Both the position numbers and the translations under genes were made by a program. Below the pieces are notes generated by a model, which was given only the letters and a program-made list of their open reading frames with translations, did no database searches and had not been told where the DNA came from. From NCBI GenBank assembly GCA_042569785.1, contig JBHPGW010000023.1, positions 1 to 39,222 of the forward strand: 39,222 nucleotides of DNA, read 5' to 3'. The first letter of the stretch is position 1; every line of letters starts with the position of its first letter. Positions 1-8,992 of the stretch are shown here, piece after piece. Origin of the DNA: JBHPGW01 sp042569785 (GTDB lineage Bacteria > Planctomycetota > Phycisphaerae > Sedimentisphaerales > Anaerobacaceae).

Positions 1-27
1 CTATAGAAATGTAAGAAAAAAATTATT

Positions 28-1833
28 TTGTACTTGAGGGATGGCCTCATAACAGATATGAGGCGGCTTGTGCAATTGGCAACGGTAGATGAACTCGCAG
101 GGGTGTTCAGATTGCCAGTGGCTTCTTCCAGCCCGTTATGCATAAGAAGAAACACTGACCCTTCATACGAAAATATGGAGGATATTATCATCTTCGGATA
201 CGATGAACAAGGGATTGTAGATAATCCAAATCCCATTCCACGAGGTATTAATACAAATGCTTTAACAAAACATACTTCTTCTTTTGGACTAAGTGGTGCT
301 GGAAAGACAACGGGTAACTTTAATTTACTTTACCAGCTTTTCGAAAAAAGAGTTCCATTTATGGTTGTTGAGACAGCAAAAAAAGAGTACCGTGCACTTA
401 AAAAGGCCAGAAAGCACAAAAACAAATGTTTTCGCGAACTTGCTGAAATTCTCGAGGTTTACACTCTAGGTGCGGAGGAATATTCTCCCCTGAGATTTAA
501 CCCTCTGGAAATTCCGAAGGGAATTGGTAAATATGAGCATATCGATAACTTAATGGGTTGTTTTCTGGCTGCCATGCCGAGCTTTCCCGCGCTCCCAGGC
601 ATATTAAGTGAAGCTTTGGAAGAAGTTTACGATTCTCACTCCGACCCTGATCGGCCGCCAATTATCGCTGATTTATACGCAGCATGCCTAAAAGTTTTAT
701 CAGAGAAGAGTTATTGTGAGGAAGTGAGTTCCAACATTAGGGCTGCTTTGGAGGTTCGTTTAGGTAGTTTAACTCGCGGAACTGCCGGAACGATATTTAA
801 TTGTCGTCACAGCGTGCCAAATATTTTACATCTCATGTCTTTGTATTCAATTCTAGAGATAGACAGGCTTTCTGATGACCATAAGTGCCTGATCCCCCTT
901 TTTATTATGACTGCAATCAGAGAGAACCTAAAGTGTCTGCCCCCGGCAGATGGCTTGCGGTTTGTCATGTTATTTGAGGAAAGCCACAACATTTTCGGCC
1001 CAAGCGGTGAAGCAAAGCCCTCGGAAGAAACTCCTGATCCAAAAGCATTTGTAGCGAAATTTATCACAAGAATGCTAGCAGAATTACGAAGTTTAGGAGT
1101 AGGAATTTTTTTATGTGATCAACACCCAACTTCTTTGGATCCATCCGCAGTCAAAAGCACAAGTACAAAAATCGCATTCAGGCAAACTTATGGTAAAGAT
1201 CGCGAAGAACTGGGCTTAAGCATGCTTCTTTCAGAGATGGAAGTTGAAGATATCGCTCGTTTAGGGCCCGGCGAAGCTTTCTTTTATAAAGAAGGTTATT
1301 ACAGGCCAATAAGGATAAGAACAAGGAATCTTCACAAAGAATTAGATCTTAAAGAACCTACGGATGAGCAGCTTCTTGAAAATATTAGAAATGATAAGTG
1401 GTTCCAAGACATGGCGAGCATGCGAGTTAACACAGAGTTGGATCAACTTAAGGAACATATGGATGAATTTGAGAATAAAAGAATTGCCATTATGAAAAAC
1501 ACAGTAAAACTGGAGGAATGCTACAAATACATATTGGATGAAAGCAATAATCCAAAAAGCAAGAAGAGATTGCTTCTAGTTATGGGCAAAGCGGGCAAAC
1601 TAAAAAAACAGCTACTATCTTTGTATAAAATGTTTCGCAGGGGACCATATAAAAGGTATTCACCAGCATTGAATTGCTTGAATGTCGAAGATGCTAATGT
1701 CAAGGCATATGCTAACGATCTAAGCAATCGATTTGAATCTGTGGTTAAGAAAGGTGTCGATTCTGTATACAGTAAAATCGAGCAGCTTATTAAAAATTGT
1801 AAAACGCTAATAAGAAAAGGAGGTGTGTCATGA
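28..1833 (+). CDS. HerA/DUF87-type ATPase (5' end missing or frameshifted)
   Basis: P-loop ATPase of the HerA/FtsK/VirB4 group, expected to form a ring that pumps DNA or protein. Seen: Walker A GLSGAGKTT with Lys about residue 93, Walker B-like VMLFEESHNIF with acidic pair about 317-318, and a later CDQHPTSLDP segment and GPGEAFF turn typical of DUF87 proteins. The C-terminal ~150 residues are charged and probably coiled coil. The N-terminus is unusually short. The frame is closed by a stop at 4-6, and the only nearby starts are TTG 28 and ATG 58 without a good ribosome binding site, although residues from LATVDELAGVFRLP look like the middle of the family. The upstream part is probably in another frame (see finding at the A7 run). 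Its stop overlaps the next start, so it heads the left operon. ATPase assignment is firm; its role is inferred. Confidence 0.75.
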   Translation: MYLRDGLITDMRRLVQLATVDELAGVFRLPVASSSPLCIRRNTDPSYENMEDIIIFGYDEQGIVDNPNPIPRGINTNALTKHTSSFGLSGAGKTTGNFNLLYQLFEKRVPFMVVETAKKEYRALKKARKHKNKCFRELAEILEVYTLGAEEYSPLRFNPLEIPKGIGKYEHIDNLMGCFLAAMPSFPALPGILSEALEEVYDSHSDPDRPPIIADLYAACLKVLSEKSYCEEVSSNIRAALEVRLGSLTRGTAGTIFNCRHSVPNILHLMSLYSILEIDRLSDDHKCLIPLFIMTAIRENLKCLPPADGLRFVMLFEESHNIFGPSGEAKPSEETPDPKAFVAKFITRMLAELRSLGVGIFLCDQHPTSLDPSAVKSTSTKIAFRQTYGKDREELGLSMLLSEMEVEDIARLGPGEAFFYKEGYYRPIRIRTRNLHKELDLKEPTDEQLLENIRNDKWFQDMASMRVNTELDQLKEHMDEFENKRIAIMKNTVKLEECYKYILDESNNPKSKKRLLLVMGKAGKLKKQLLSLYKMFRRGPYKRYSPALNCLNVEDANVKAYANDLSNRFESVVKKGVDSVYSKIEQLIKNCKTLIRKGGVS

Positions 1834-2345
1834 AAAAAATAGGTGGTGTGCCAACTCGCAGTGAAGTTACAGATACAGTTCAGAAGCATGAAGATGATAT
1901 GACAGAGAAAGTGGAAGATATCGACATAGTTGCTACTGATGCGGAAACTGTTGACGAAACTTTGGAGAATCTGGATTTTGAGGGAACGGCTGAAGGAACA
2001 GAAGCGATTGAAAGTGCGATGGAGGAAGCAGAAGATGTTACTGTAGAAATTTTCGAAGAGGAAGACGAAAACCTCGAAGAAATGCAGAGTGATGCTGAAG
2101 ATTACCAGGATGAGCTACAAGAGCGAACGGATTCTTCTGAAGAGGACCTTGGAGAAATTGTTGATGCCAGCGGTCAAATTGAGACCCAGGAGACTATTGA
2201 CAAGCTTGTAGAAGCCAAGAGTGCGGTGTTGGAGGATATTGATTTTCTTAATGAGGAAATTGAACACGCTGAGGAAGCCATAGAGGAAACCGAAAATCAG
2301 CAGCAGGAACACCGAAGCCGAGTTGATGCAGTGAGAAGAAAATAA
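1830..2345 (+). CDS. Very acidic helical protein
   Basis: A 171-residue protein of unknown function. It is dominated by Glu and Asp (runs such as EIFEEEDENLEE) with few hydrophobics and no cysteine. The last third has heptad-like spacing suggestive of a coiled coil, and the C-terminus turns basic (VDAVRRK). ATG 1830 overlaps the stop of the upstream ATPase and has a strong AAGGAGGTG site at 1817-1825, so translation is coupled to the ATPase. It could be an adaptor for the ATPase ring or an acidic nucleic-acid mimic; neither is shown by the sequence. No family recognised. Confidence 0.7.
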   Translation: MKKIGGVPTRSEVTDTVQKHEDDMTEKVEDIDIVATDAETVDETLENLDFEGTAEGTEAIESAMEEAEDVTVEIFEEEDENLEEMQSDAEDYQDELQERTDSSEEDLGEIVDASGQIETQETIDKLVEAKSAVLEDIDFLNEEIEHAEEAIEETENQQQEHRSRVDAVRRK

Positions 2346-2404
2346 GGTAAATGTTAGAATTGGTAAGAAGTTAATTTGTTCGTAATATAGAAGGAGATGG
2401 TCAC

Positions 2405-2887
2405 ATGAATTCAGATTATGGATTAAGCAAACAAAAATCTAAAGATCATTCTAATCAAGTTCCTCAATTAGATAAACTTGACTCGTTATTAGGGCACGTT
2501 TTGCAACTTATAAGCCAACTCGAAAGCATAATATCAAGGTTATCCTATGTGCAGGAAGACAGTAACTGCACACAGCCAGAGGCTGATGCGTTGTATGCTC
2601 AGAAAGGAGAACTTGAGGACGAAATCCTACTTTGCTTACAGGAACTGGACCGTTACTTGAGTTATTTAAGCAAGGAAATATTACGAAGCAAGCGCAACCT
2701 GGAAAGAATAAGAGCTGATGTAAGAAAAATAAATTTGAAAGAAACTCAAGAATGTTATTTTCGGGCAGAGCAAAAACAGGAGAAACAATATCGCAGCCTT
2801 ATTCGAGACCGCAAGGCTGTCTGTGAAGTAATAGAAAAGGCTAATGCGACTCTGAAAATATCGTATACAAAAATGCCTACCGGCTAA
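2405..2887 (+). CDS. Coiled-coil protein
   Basis: A 160-residue, mostly alpha-helical protein with heptad patterning through most of its length. One segment begins at LDKLDSLLGHVLQLISQLES, and a second long charged helix runs over the last 80 residues. ATG 2405 is preceded by an AGAAGGAGATGG ribosome binding site. It lies 60 bp after the acidic gene and before the WD40 gene, all in the same direction. A structural or adaptor role is plausible. No catalytic motif is visible and I do not recognise a family. Confidence 0.65.
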   Translation: MNSDYGLSKQKSKDHSNQVPQLDKLDSLLGHVLQLISQLESIISRLSYVQEDSNCTQPEADALYAQKGELEDEILLCLQELDRYLSYLSKEILRSKRNLERIRADVRKINLKETQECYFRAEQKQEKQYRSLIRDRKAVCEVIEKANATLKISYTKMPTG

Positions 2888-2926
2888 AAGTAGCCAAAGG
2901 AGCTAAATTTTTTGGCATAACTATAG

Positions 2927-4873
2927 GTGAAAATTCTGACATTGGTAGCAGAGATGGATCATAACTGGCATACAGAAAATATATTACTGGGCAAAGGTGG
3001 CAGCAAGCCGGGTGTAACAGTATTTAATACAGAATCCAATCAGGCCGAAAGACTACATTCTCTACCAGATGGACAAAGTGTTTATGCGATTAGCTTATCA
3101 CCTGATGGCAATACATTAGCGGCTGGTACGAAAAATGGGTTTTTATATAAGATCACACACGAACCGGATGCTAAAGATAATCCAGAGATTGCGATTCAAA
3201 AGATAATTCACGGAGCTCCGGTACTTTCTGCATGTTTTTTGGATACGAATAATCTTGTCGTTAGTGATATGGCTGGTAGGTGTTTGATTTGGGATTTGAC
3301 AGGCGAAGTGCAGCCACAGAAACTGTATGGTGGCAAGGATATGATTTGTTCATTGTTTCAATTGGCTAACGGTAACCTTGCGGGTATTTCTTCGGCGGGA
3401 AGATTTTTTATATGGGATTGGCCGCAACAGAAAATCCTTCAGGAATTAGAAATACCTAAACTTCCAACCTGGAGTGCATTAGTTGACCCCATTTACTGGC
3501 GCAAAGCAGATTCATGGGTATGGCCCGGCCAAAACGGCGTTATTGTGTTTTACAGGGTTCATCACAATGATATTCACACCATCCGTGCCCATGAAGGTGA
3601 CATTTATGCAATTACAGTTTGTGATGACCAACTTTGGACAATTGGTAAAAGCGACGGTCATCTTAAATGCTGGGAAACTGGCAGAGATGAGCCGGTAAAA
3701 AGTATCGATGCACCTGTGGGGGTTATTTCAGTAGCTATCTGGGGTAGCAAGGTGCTTTTAGTAAATGAAAAAGGTAAGGCTGGAATATATGAATTTTCCA
3801 ATAGCCAGTTTGGATTTATTCAAATGTTATCTGGTTGTGGCTATCGTATAGCAATTGGGCCGGATTTGGAAAAATCTAATGCTGCATTGAAACAAAAAGA
3901 AAATCAACTGGTTGGACAAATTATCGCTCAAATAGAAAGTAAAATTGTAAGTCACCAATGGAGCGATCTTAATGATCTTCATGATCAACTCATTCAAATG
4001 GGCCGTAAAGATGTATCTTTAGTTTTGCGGGGTAAAGAAGCCAGGGCCAAAGATGATATCGTTGGTGAATTGAGATCTTATAATAATTTGACTGGGTTGA
4101 TTTCTATAAAAGAGGGTGGGACAAAAGACCACTGGAAAAGATACGCACAATTGCTCGAAGGTACTTGGCTGCTAAACAATGCCTATGATGTTTATCAAAA
4201 GCTTTCAAAAATGTATCCTGCGGATCAAAGCTGTGCGGTAAATGCTGAAAGACTTGAGGGTGTTGCTAACGTCCTTACAAATAGCGAGCATATAATTGAT
4301 ACCGATACTCCCCTTGCCTTGCTCATTAAATCGGCAATGGTTGTTAATCGACCATTTATTGGTAGATGCCGGATCAAAACCCTGGATGAGGTAAACACTT
4401 GGGGCACAATCATTTCCCCTGATTCTTTGGTCGGAAAGTATGAGCGAATCAGACAAAATACCCACGAAGTACCTTTACCCCGAGGCCAACAAAAGGATTT
4501 GTGGTGGCTTTCAACGGGGAAAAAGGAACAGGTTTGTGTTGTTATTTTTGCAAGTTCTGCTCCTGATTTTCTCAGCGGCCTTGAGTTTGGCATAAAGTTT
4601 CTTAACGGAGGTATGCAACCTGTATTAATACCAGTGATCTTGTTTAATGCAGGAGAAAAATCAGCAAATACGTCTGTCAAGGAACACAATGAGTGTGTTT
4701 TGAATAAACTTCATGAAATTGAGAATAAAGATTTATCTAACAAGTGGTTGCAGGTAGTTCATGAAAAAGTCAGTGAAGCAATGGGGAAATTGATTAACCG
4801 AGGCCTGTGGGAGAGAAGCCGGAAGGCTGGGATGAATTATGAAAACAACAACAAGATATCCATTACCAATTAA
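2927..4873 (+). CDS. WD40-type beta-propeller protein
   Basis: A 648-residue protein. About residues 45-300 contain degenerate WD40 repeats: AISLSPDGNTLAAGTKNG, a blade ending LIWDLTG, another ending FIWDWPQQ, and one ending LKCWETG. These predict a beta-propeller scaffold. Residues ~310-420 are helical, and the last 230 residues form a domain I do not recognise, with a conserved-looking WWLSTGKKEQVCVVIFASS stretch. The in-frame stop at 2918-2920 forces the start downstream of it. GTG 2927 gives the longest product but has no close ribosome binding site; ATG 2954 is an alternative. The 3' end overlaps the next gene by 35 bp. In conflict operons such propellers often act as sensors or scaffolds; that is inference here. 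Confidence 0.75.
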   Translation: MKILTLVAEMDHNWHTENILLGKGGSKPGVTVFNTESNQAERLHSLPDGQSVYAISLSPDGNTLAAGTKNGFLYKITHEPDAKDNPEIAIQKIIHGAPVLSACFLDTNNLVVSDMAGRCLIWDLTGEVQPQKLYGGKDMICSLFQLANGNLAGISSAGRFFIWDWPQQKILQELEIPKLPTWSALVDPIYWRKADSWVWPGQNGVIVFYRVHHNDIHTIRAHEGDIYAITVCDDQLWTIGKSDGHLKCWETGRDEPVKSIDAPVGVISVAIWGSKVLLVNEKGKAGIYEFSNSQFGFIQMLSGCGYRIAIGPDLEKSNAALKQKENQLVGQIIAQIESKIVSHQWSDLNDLHDQLIQMGRKDVSLVLRGKEARAKDDIVGELRSYNNLTGLISIKEGGTKDHWKRYAQLLEGTWLLNNAYDVYQKLSKMYPADQSCAVNAERLEGVANVLTNSEHIIDTDTPLALLIKSAMVVNRPFIGRCRIKTLDEVNTWGTIISPDSLVGKYERIRQNTHEVPLPRGQQKDLWWLSTGKKEQVCVVIFASSAPDFLSGLEFGIKFLNGGMQPVLIPVILFNAGEKSANTSVKEHNECVLNKLHEIENKDLSNKWLQVVHEKVSEAMGKLINRGLWERSRKAGMNYENNNKISITN

Positions 4874-5987
4874 TCAAACACATTTGATGGATTATGGGCA
4901 AATGTCTCTGCTGGAGCTTTCAGAACACATCGTTACGAACGGTGATGTAAATGCTCTAAAGGAATTGCATGATAACCGGCCATTGTTTCACTATAAGGGT
5001 GTTGATCTGCTTCTTATGACCGATTATCTGATAAAGCTTAAACATCGCGACATTGCTAAACAGTGGTGTGGTGGAGATTCTATGGTTATAGAAAAAGCTT
5101 ATGACCATGCTTTGGCAAAATTTTTGAATATTCCGAAAGAATGTGACAATGAGTGCGATCATACTGGAACTGAAGGACCGGATTGCCGCTATTACTATGA
5201 AGCATTTTATAACTATGCAAGTGCCAGGCTTGAAGCGAAACCGCCGGCGAATGTAATCAGGGCAGAATTAATGGCAGCTAAAATATTGCAGAGAATGGTA
5301 ATTAGGCACTTTTATCTTTCCTGTTTGGAGTGCAAACGTCAGGGGCAGGATTTAATAAGACGTTATGGCTGGAAAGTGAATGGCCGTACATTGTATATCT
5401 GGCTGCCTACAGAGATGCCTGGCAGGCGGTGCCAAACCTGGCTTTGGGAAAATATCCCAGATGTCGATCCAACACGACCTGGTGAGCGGGACAGAGTTCA
5501 GACGATTATAAATCAGCTGTTGAGAAAACCGCGAATAGTTCCTCTTTATGAAATGAACGGGGAAATAAAAAATGTCCCGGCAAAACAGAATCCCCTGCAT
5601 TCCATTATAGAAGAGGAAATGTCAGCTAATGGTTTGGCCAGAGTCGTGGCAGATGAGAAGGCGGACAATATTGGACAACAACGGCCTGCGATACGTCATT
5701 TGGGTGAGCATAAACTGAAAGATTTGATTCTTGGGGTTTTTGACGGCCTCGCCTGTGGAGATTATGAAGCCGTTAGTTTTGTTGCTGAATTTGGTCTAAG
5801 CAAAGCAACATTCAGTCGATTTGCCGGTTGTAAGTGGGCCAACAGTGATGATGGTACCGCAAACTTTGTGCCGGATTTGTGGCGAAACACTGCTCATATC
5901 CTGGCGAGCAACTCGTATTTCATTCAAATGGCACAGGAATCAGGCGTTTGGAAGCGGGTGTGCCAGATATTCGATAGGGAAACATAA
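4839..5987 (+). CDS. Unrecognised 382-residue protein
   Basis: No family recognised. The protein starts with a helical region (SLLELSEHIVTNGDVNALKE). It has a cysteine/histidine cluster around residue 100 (ECDNECDHTGTEGPDCRYYY) that could bind a metal, a Trp/Arg-rich middle (PGRRCQTWLWENIPDVDP), and a C-terminal segment LGEHKLKDLILGVFDGLACG followed by SKATFSRFAG. The last could be a small helix-turn-helix. ATG 4839 lies inside the preceding gene with a GGAAGG element about a dozen bases upstream; ATG 4887 is an alternative lacking a site. The overlap implies co-translation with the propeller protein. Confidence 0.65.
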   Translation: MKTTTRYPLPINQTHLMDYGQMSLLELSEHIVTNGDVNALKELHDNRPLFHYKGVDLLLMTDYLIKLKHRDIAKQWCGGDSMVIEKAYDHALAKFLNIPKECDNECDHTGTEGPDCRYYYEAFYNYASARLEAKPPANVIRAELMAAKILQRMVIRHFYLSCLECKRQGQDLIRRYGWKVNGRTLYIWLPTEMPGRRCQTWLWENIPDVDPTRPGERDRVQTIINQLLRKPRIVPLYEMNGEIKNVPAKQNPLHSIIEEEMSANGLARVVADEKADNIGQQRPAIRHLGEHKLKDLILGVFDGLACGDYEAVSFVAEFGLSKATFSRFAGCKWANSDDGTANFVPDLWRNTAHILASNSYFIQMAQESGVWKRVCQIFDRET

Positions 5988-6000
5988 AGGAGTTCTCAAA

Positions 6001-6681
6001 ATGACTGAAGACTTGTATTTCATCCCAGTTCTTGACAAAGCTTTTCAGGAGGCGGAATCCGAAGCCGCTCTAAAGAACGCTTTTGACGAGATCGAACGCC
6101 TTGGCAAACAAAAACAGTACCGTGAAGGATTCTCCAACTTTAAACGTTTTATGAGGCAGGTATGTAAATATCAGGAGTTGTGGGAAAATGACTCTATGCA
6201 CCAGTTAATTACTGAAAACGCTACAGGAACTTTTGATGGGACCGAAGAGGAAGAACAAGTCGTTTTTGAAAGTATTATATCTCATCCTGAGTTTAAGGCT
6301 AAGTACGAAGCAGTTTGCCGAGAAATCGGAGAGGATTGCGGCAAGCATACTACTGCTATTATTCGGGTTTTCAGTGGGAAACGATTGATTGGCGAAATGA
6401 CTTTTGCAAAAGCAATCGGTTGTGAATCTATAGAAGGAATTTTCCCCGGCAGCTACACTTTAAAACTTGATATTGGCAGGGTTATCTGGAAAGGGAATCT
6501 GGCAGGTAAAGATCTCATATGGACAGAAGCCTTTGGGACAAAAAGGTTGGACTTAGCAGCAGAGACGGAGGATATCGAAAGGCAACCGACCCGCAAGATC
6601 ATGCTATTAGACGGAGATGTGGTTTTACACACTTTTGCTGGCATTGAAAGCGGGAGCATTGAAGTTGAACTGACAAAATAA
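6001..6681 (+). CDS. Unrecognised 226-residue protein
   Basis: ATG 6001 is set by an AAAGGAG site at 5987-5993, seven bases upstream; the frame stays open further 5' only because it shadows the previous gene. The N-terminal half is helical (EIERLGKQKQYREGFSNFKR). The C-terminal half looks beta-rich, running from IIRVFSGKRLIGEMTFAKAI through YTLKLDIGRVIWKGNL to the last residues, as in a small carbohydrate-binding or Ig-like sandwich, but I do not recognise it. It sits 13 bp upstream of the Lon-like protease start, making it a candidate partner or substrate of that protease. Confidence 0.65.
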   Translation: MTEDLYFIPVLDKAFQEAESEAALKNAFDEIERLGKQKQYREGFSNFKRFMRQVCKYQELWENDSMHQLITENATGTFDGTEEEEQVVFESIISHPEFKAKYEAVCREIGEDCGKHTTAIIRVFSGKRLIGEMTFAKAIGCESIEGIFPGSYTLKLDIGRVIWKGNLAGKDLIWTEAFGTKRLDLAAETEDIERQPTRKIMLLDGDVVLHTFAGIESGSIEVELTK

Positions 6682-6693
6682 AAGGTGCTCAAC

Positions 6694-8382
6694 GTGACCA
6701 TAGAAAAACAAACAATAGGTCGAGCTAAGACAGTACTTGTTTTTGGGCAAGGAGATCGACAGAAGGCTGTAATTTCAGCAATAGTTGTTCGCAGAGTTGG
6801 GCAAATCAACAGTGACGGACGCCTGCGTTTTGCCGGTAATGTTAAGTTCTCCAGTTCCGTCAGTGATCATGTAAAAGAAACCATATTGCCGATTATCGAC
6901 AACATAACTAATGGCTTGGGTTTGTCACCAAAGAATTTTGAAATATCAGCAGTGAATTTGGGAGCGGCATCCAGCCTTGATATCGGGATGAATATATCCG
7001 GCTTTTCGGTAGATGTGTCAGTGTTCCTTGGCATGTTATCCGCGGCCTTACAGATACCGCTTCCGGATGATCTGATGGCAACTGGCCATATTGCTTCTGT
7101 TGAAGGTGATATAAGTGCCGTAAGAGCCATACCTGCCAAAGTGGAAGCTGTTAAAGCTGATAATACTATCAGTTGTTTTATGCATCCAGATATTGAAAAG
7201 GACACCTCATTAACGACCTTAACTCCTATCGAAAGAGATCGCAGTATCAAGGCGATCATGATTGCAAAAGATTTTGTTCGAACGAAGTCAGTTAATGGAA
7301 TTGGAGAACTTGTCAGAGAGATATTTGTGGAAGAAGATATTGTTCTGGCAAGTCTCAGAGAAGGTTTCTTTGGTATCTCGAAGATACCGGATCGATTTAA
7401 TAATCCAGTCCAGGACTGTGTAAGTTTCCTTACCAAAAGGAATGAAGAAAGATTCTGGAATGTATTGCAGCGGTGTTTTTTGGCAGGAGAATGTACAAAA
7501 GGCAAGGAGCTATTACAGGCATTTGCGGAGTTTCATATTGCTCGTCAAGTATATCCGATAGGTGTGGGTACAATGCTTTCGACTCTGATTTGTTCGCTGC
7601 CGCCAGCAGTCAGACGTTTAAAAACCTGCTTTCCGATACTGGATACTGGTATGTGTATTAAGCTCAGCGAATCTGCCAGAGACTTGGATTTTAATGACGT
7701 CTCTATATTATTTGATGCAGCCCACGGCAAACACCTTAAACAAAAGCCGGACATTGTACCTATTTCGGAATCTGATGATACGGGGTTGTCAGATTCGGCC
7801 TGTAAAACGTTCGATGATGTTGTTGCTATGATAAATGAGAAAGCTTTTGCCCAAAAGTATGGTATCGCGATTGATTCGGCCCGTGGGTCATTTGTTTTAA
7901 ACTCCATAAGAGTAGATTCATACGACGAATTTGCCGATACCATCGTGTCATTTTACGTGCACTTAAAACGACACATCAACCCCAGCCCCGTGCAGTCTGT
8001 GGATATGGATCAGTCCCGTAATGATGCGACTGCTTTAGCGGAAAGGGCTTTTCGAAACAAAGGGGGTTGCGAAGCTGCTTATACGCAATCCATAGAAGGG
8101 ACACGCGGTGGTATGCGGTCTGTTCTTGACATTCTTACAGAACAATTCAAGGCGGAAGAAAGAAACGAATATGTACAACGGGTCTTCAAAGATGCACTTA
8201 ACAGTCTTGGATGGAGTGACAGGGTAGATTTTGTACGTGGTGCAATGAAGCGTCTTGGGCCTTTTCTGCCGGAGAAAATCAGGAACGAACCGGCGGAGCG
8301 TTACGCCAGGAATTATGAAACAATAATTCAGGCTTATGTGAAATCTATGGATGAGGTTAATCAATTACTAAATAGCATGTAA
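6694..8382 (+). CDS. Lon-family (S16) protease domain protein without AAA+ motor
   Basis: A 562-residue protein whose first ~220 residues match the Lon proteolytic domain. The Ser of SGFSVDVSVF aligns with the catalytic Ser of GPSAG (S105). The following MATGHIASVEGDISAVRAIP aligns with the Lon MTGEITLxGxVLPVGG region and ends in AK, placing a Lys (K149) where the catalytic Lys of KEK lies. The Ser-Lys spacing is 44, against 43 in Lon. No Walker A/B is present, so unfolding power must come from elsewhere or the enzyme acts on accessible sites. The middle is helical; the last ~170 residues are a domain shared with the downstream small genes (T470-R-G-G-M474). GTG 6694 is preferred over GTG 6685 because AAAGGTG at 6681-6687 is correctly spaced for it. 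Fold and dyad are seen; activity is inferred. Confidence 0.8.
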   Translation: MTIEKQTIGRAKTVLVFGQGDRQKAVISAIVVRRVGQINSDGRLRFAGNVKFSSSVSDHVKETILPIIDNITNGLGLSPKNFEISAVNLGAASSLDIGMNISGFSVDVSVFLGMLSAALQIPLPDDLMATGHIASVEGDISAVRAIPAKVEAVKADNTISCFMHPDIEKDTSLTTLTPIERDRSIKAIMIAKDFVRTKSVNGIGELVREIFVEEDIVLASLREGFFGISKIPDRFNNPVQDCVSFLTKRNEERFWNVLQRCFLAGECTKGKELLQAFAEFHIARQVYPIGVGTMLSTLICSLPPAVRRLKTCFPILDTGMCIKLSESARDLDFNDVSILFDAAHGKHLKQKPDIVPISESDDTGLSDSACKTFDDVVAMINEKAFAQKYGIAIDSARGSFVLNSIRVDSYDEFADTIVSFYVHLKRHINPSPVQSVDMDQSRNDATALAERAFRNKGGCEAAYTQSIEGTRGGMRSVLDILTEQFKAEERNEYVQRVFKDALNSLGWSDRVDFVRGAMKRLGPFLPEKIRNEPAERYARNYETIIQAYVKSMDEVNQLLNSM

Positions 8383-8399
8383 AGGAAAGGATAAGTATC

Positions 8400-8981
8400 A
8401 TGACAACAATTGGTAGTTTATTATCAGCTCTCGATGAGCGTGTCATGGCAAGGCAAATTGCCATACCGCATGATGAGGCAAGAGTACAATATTCACTGCA
8501 CTCAAACACAGTTGGTAGTTTTCATGAGTTCAGTGATGTTATCTCCGATTACTACAGCTATCATTACACATCATGTGTTTCCAATGGTGGACAATTATCT
8601 TTGAGCGAGTCTGCGGGGCGAGCAAAAGAACTGCTTGAACAGGAATACAAAAAACGCCAGGGAGATATTGTCTCAGCTTATAATGATGCCCATGATGGTA
8701 CTAATGGTGGCATGCGCGTGGTTTTGGATACGATTGCTGAGGGTTTGAAGGCCGAATCGGTTGAGCGATATATACGGGATGTTTTCGACAGACATGTTAC
8801 TCCAAATTCATGGGAGCAGAAGGTAGACATCATTCGTCAATTTATAACTCAGTGTGGTTCCTACTTGTCGTCTTCAATTAGAACCCACCAGCCCGAGAGA
8901 TATGCTCAAAATTATAATGAACTGATTAGATCATACGTCAATGGACTACAGCGAACTTCATCTATTTTTAGACGACTATAG
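8400..8981 (+). CDS. Stand-alone paralogue of the Lon-like protein C-terminal domain
   Basis: A 193-residue protein that aligns along most of its length with the last ~170 residues of the upstream Lon-like protein. Shared elements are the FHEFSDVISDYY / YDEFADTIVSFY segment, GTNGGMRVVLD / GTRGGMRSVLD (GGM at 103-105), KAESVERYIRDVF / KAEERNEYVQRVF, the VD-R helix, and PERYAQNYNELIRSYV / AERYARNYETIIQAYV. ATG 8400 follows an AAAGGAAAGG site and lies 17 bp after the protease stop. The domain is all-helical by inspection, with no catalytic motif, so an adaptor, inhibitor or decoy for the protease is the simplest idea. Confidence 0.75.
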   Translation: MTTIGSLLSALDERVMARQIAIPHDEARVQYSLHSNTVGSFHEFSDVISDYYSYHYTSCVSNGGQLSLSESAGRAKELLEQEYKKRQGDIVSAYNDAHDGTNGGMRVVLDTIAEGLKAESVERYIRDVFDRHVTPNSWEQKVDIIRQFITQCGSYLSSSIRTHQPERYAQNYNELIRSYVNGLQRTSSIFRRL

Positions 8982-8992
8982 AAAGAATTATT

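Noticed and set aside
5821..6000. 5' extension of the 226-residue gene
   Set aside because: The frame is open only because it overlaps the previous gene. The AAAGGAG site points to ATG 6001.
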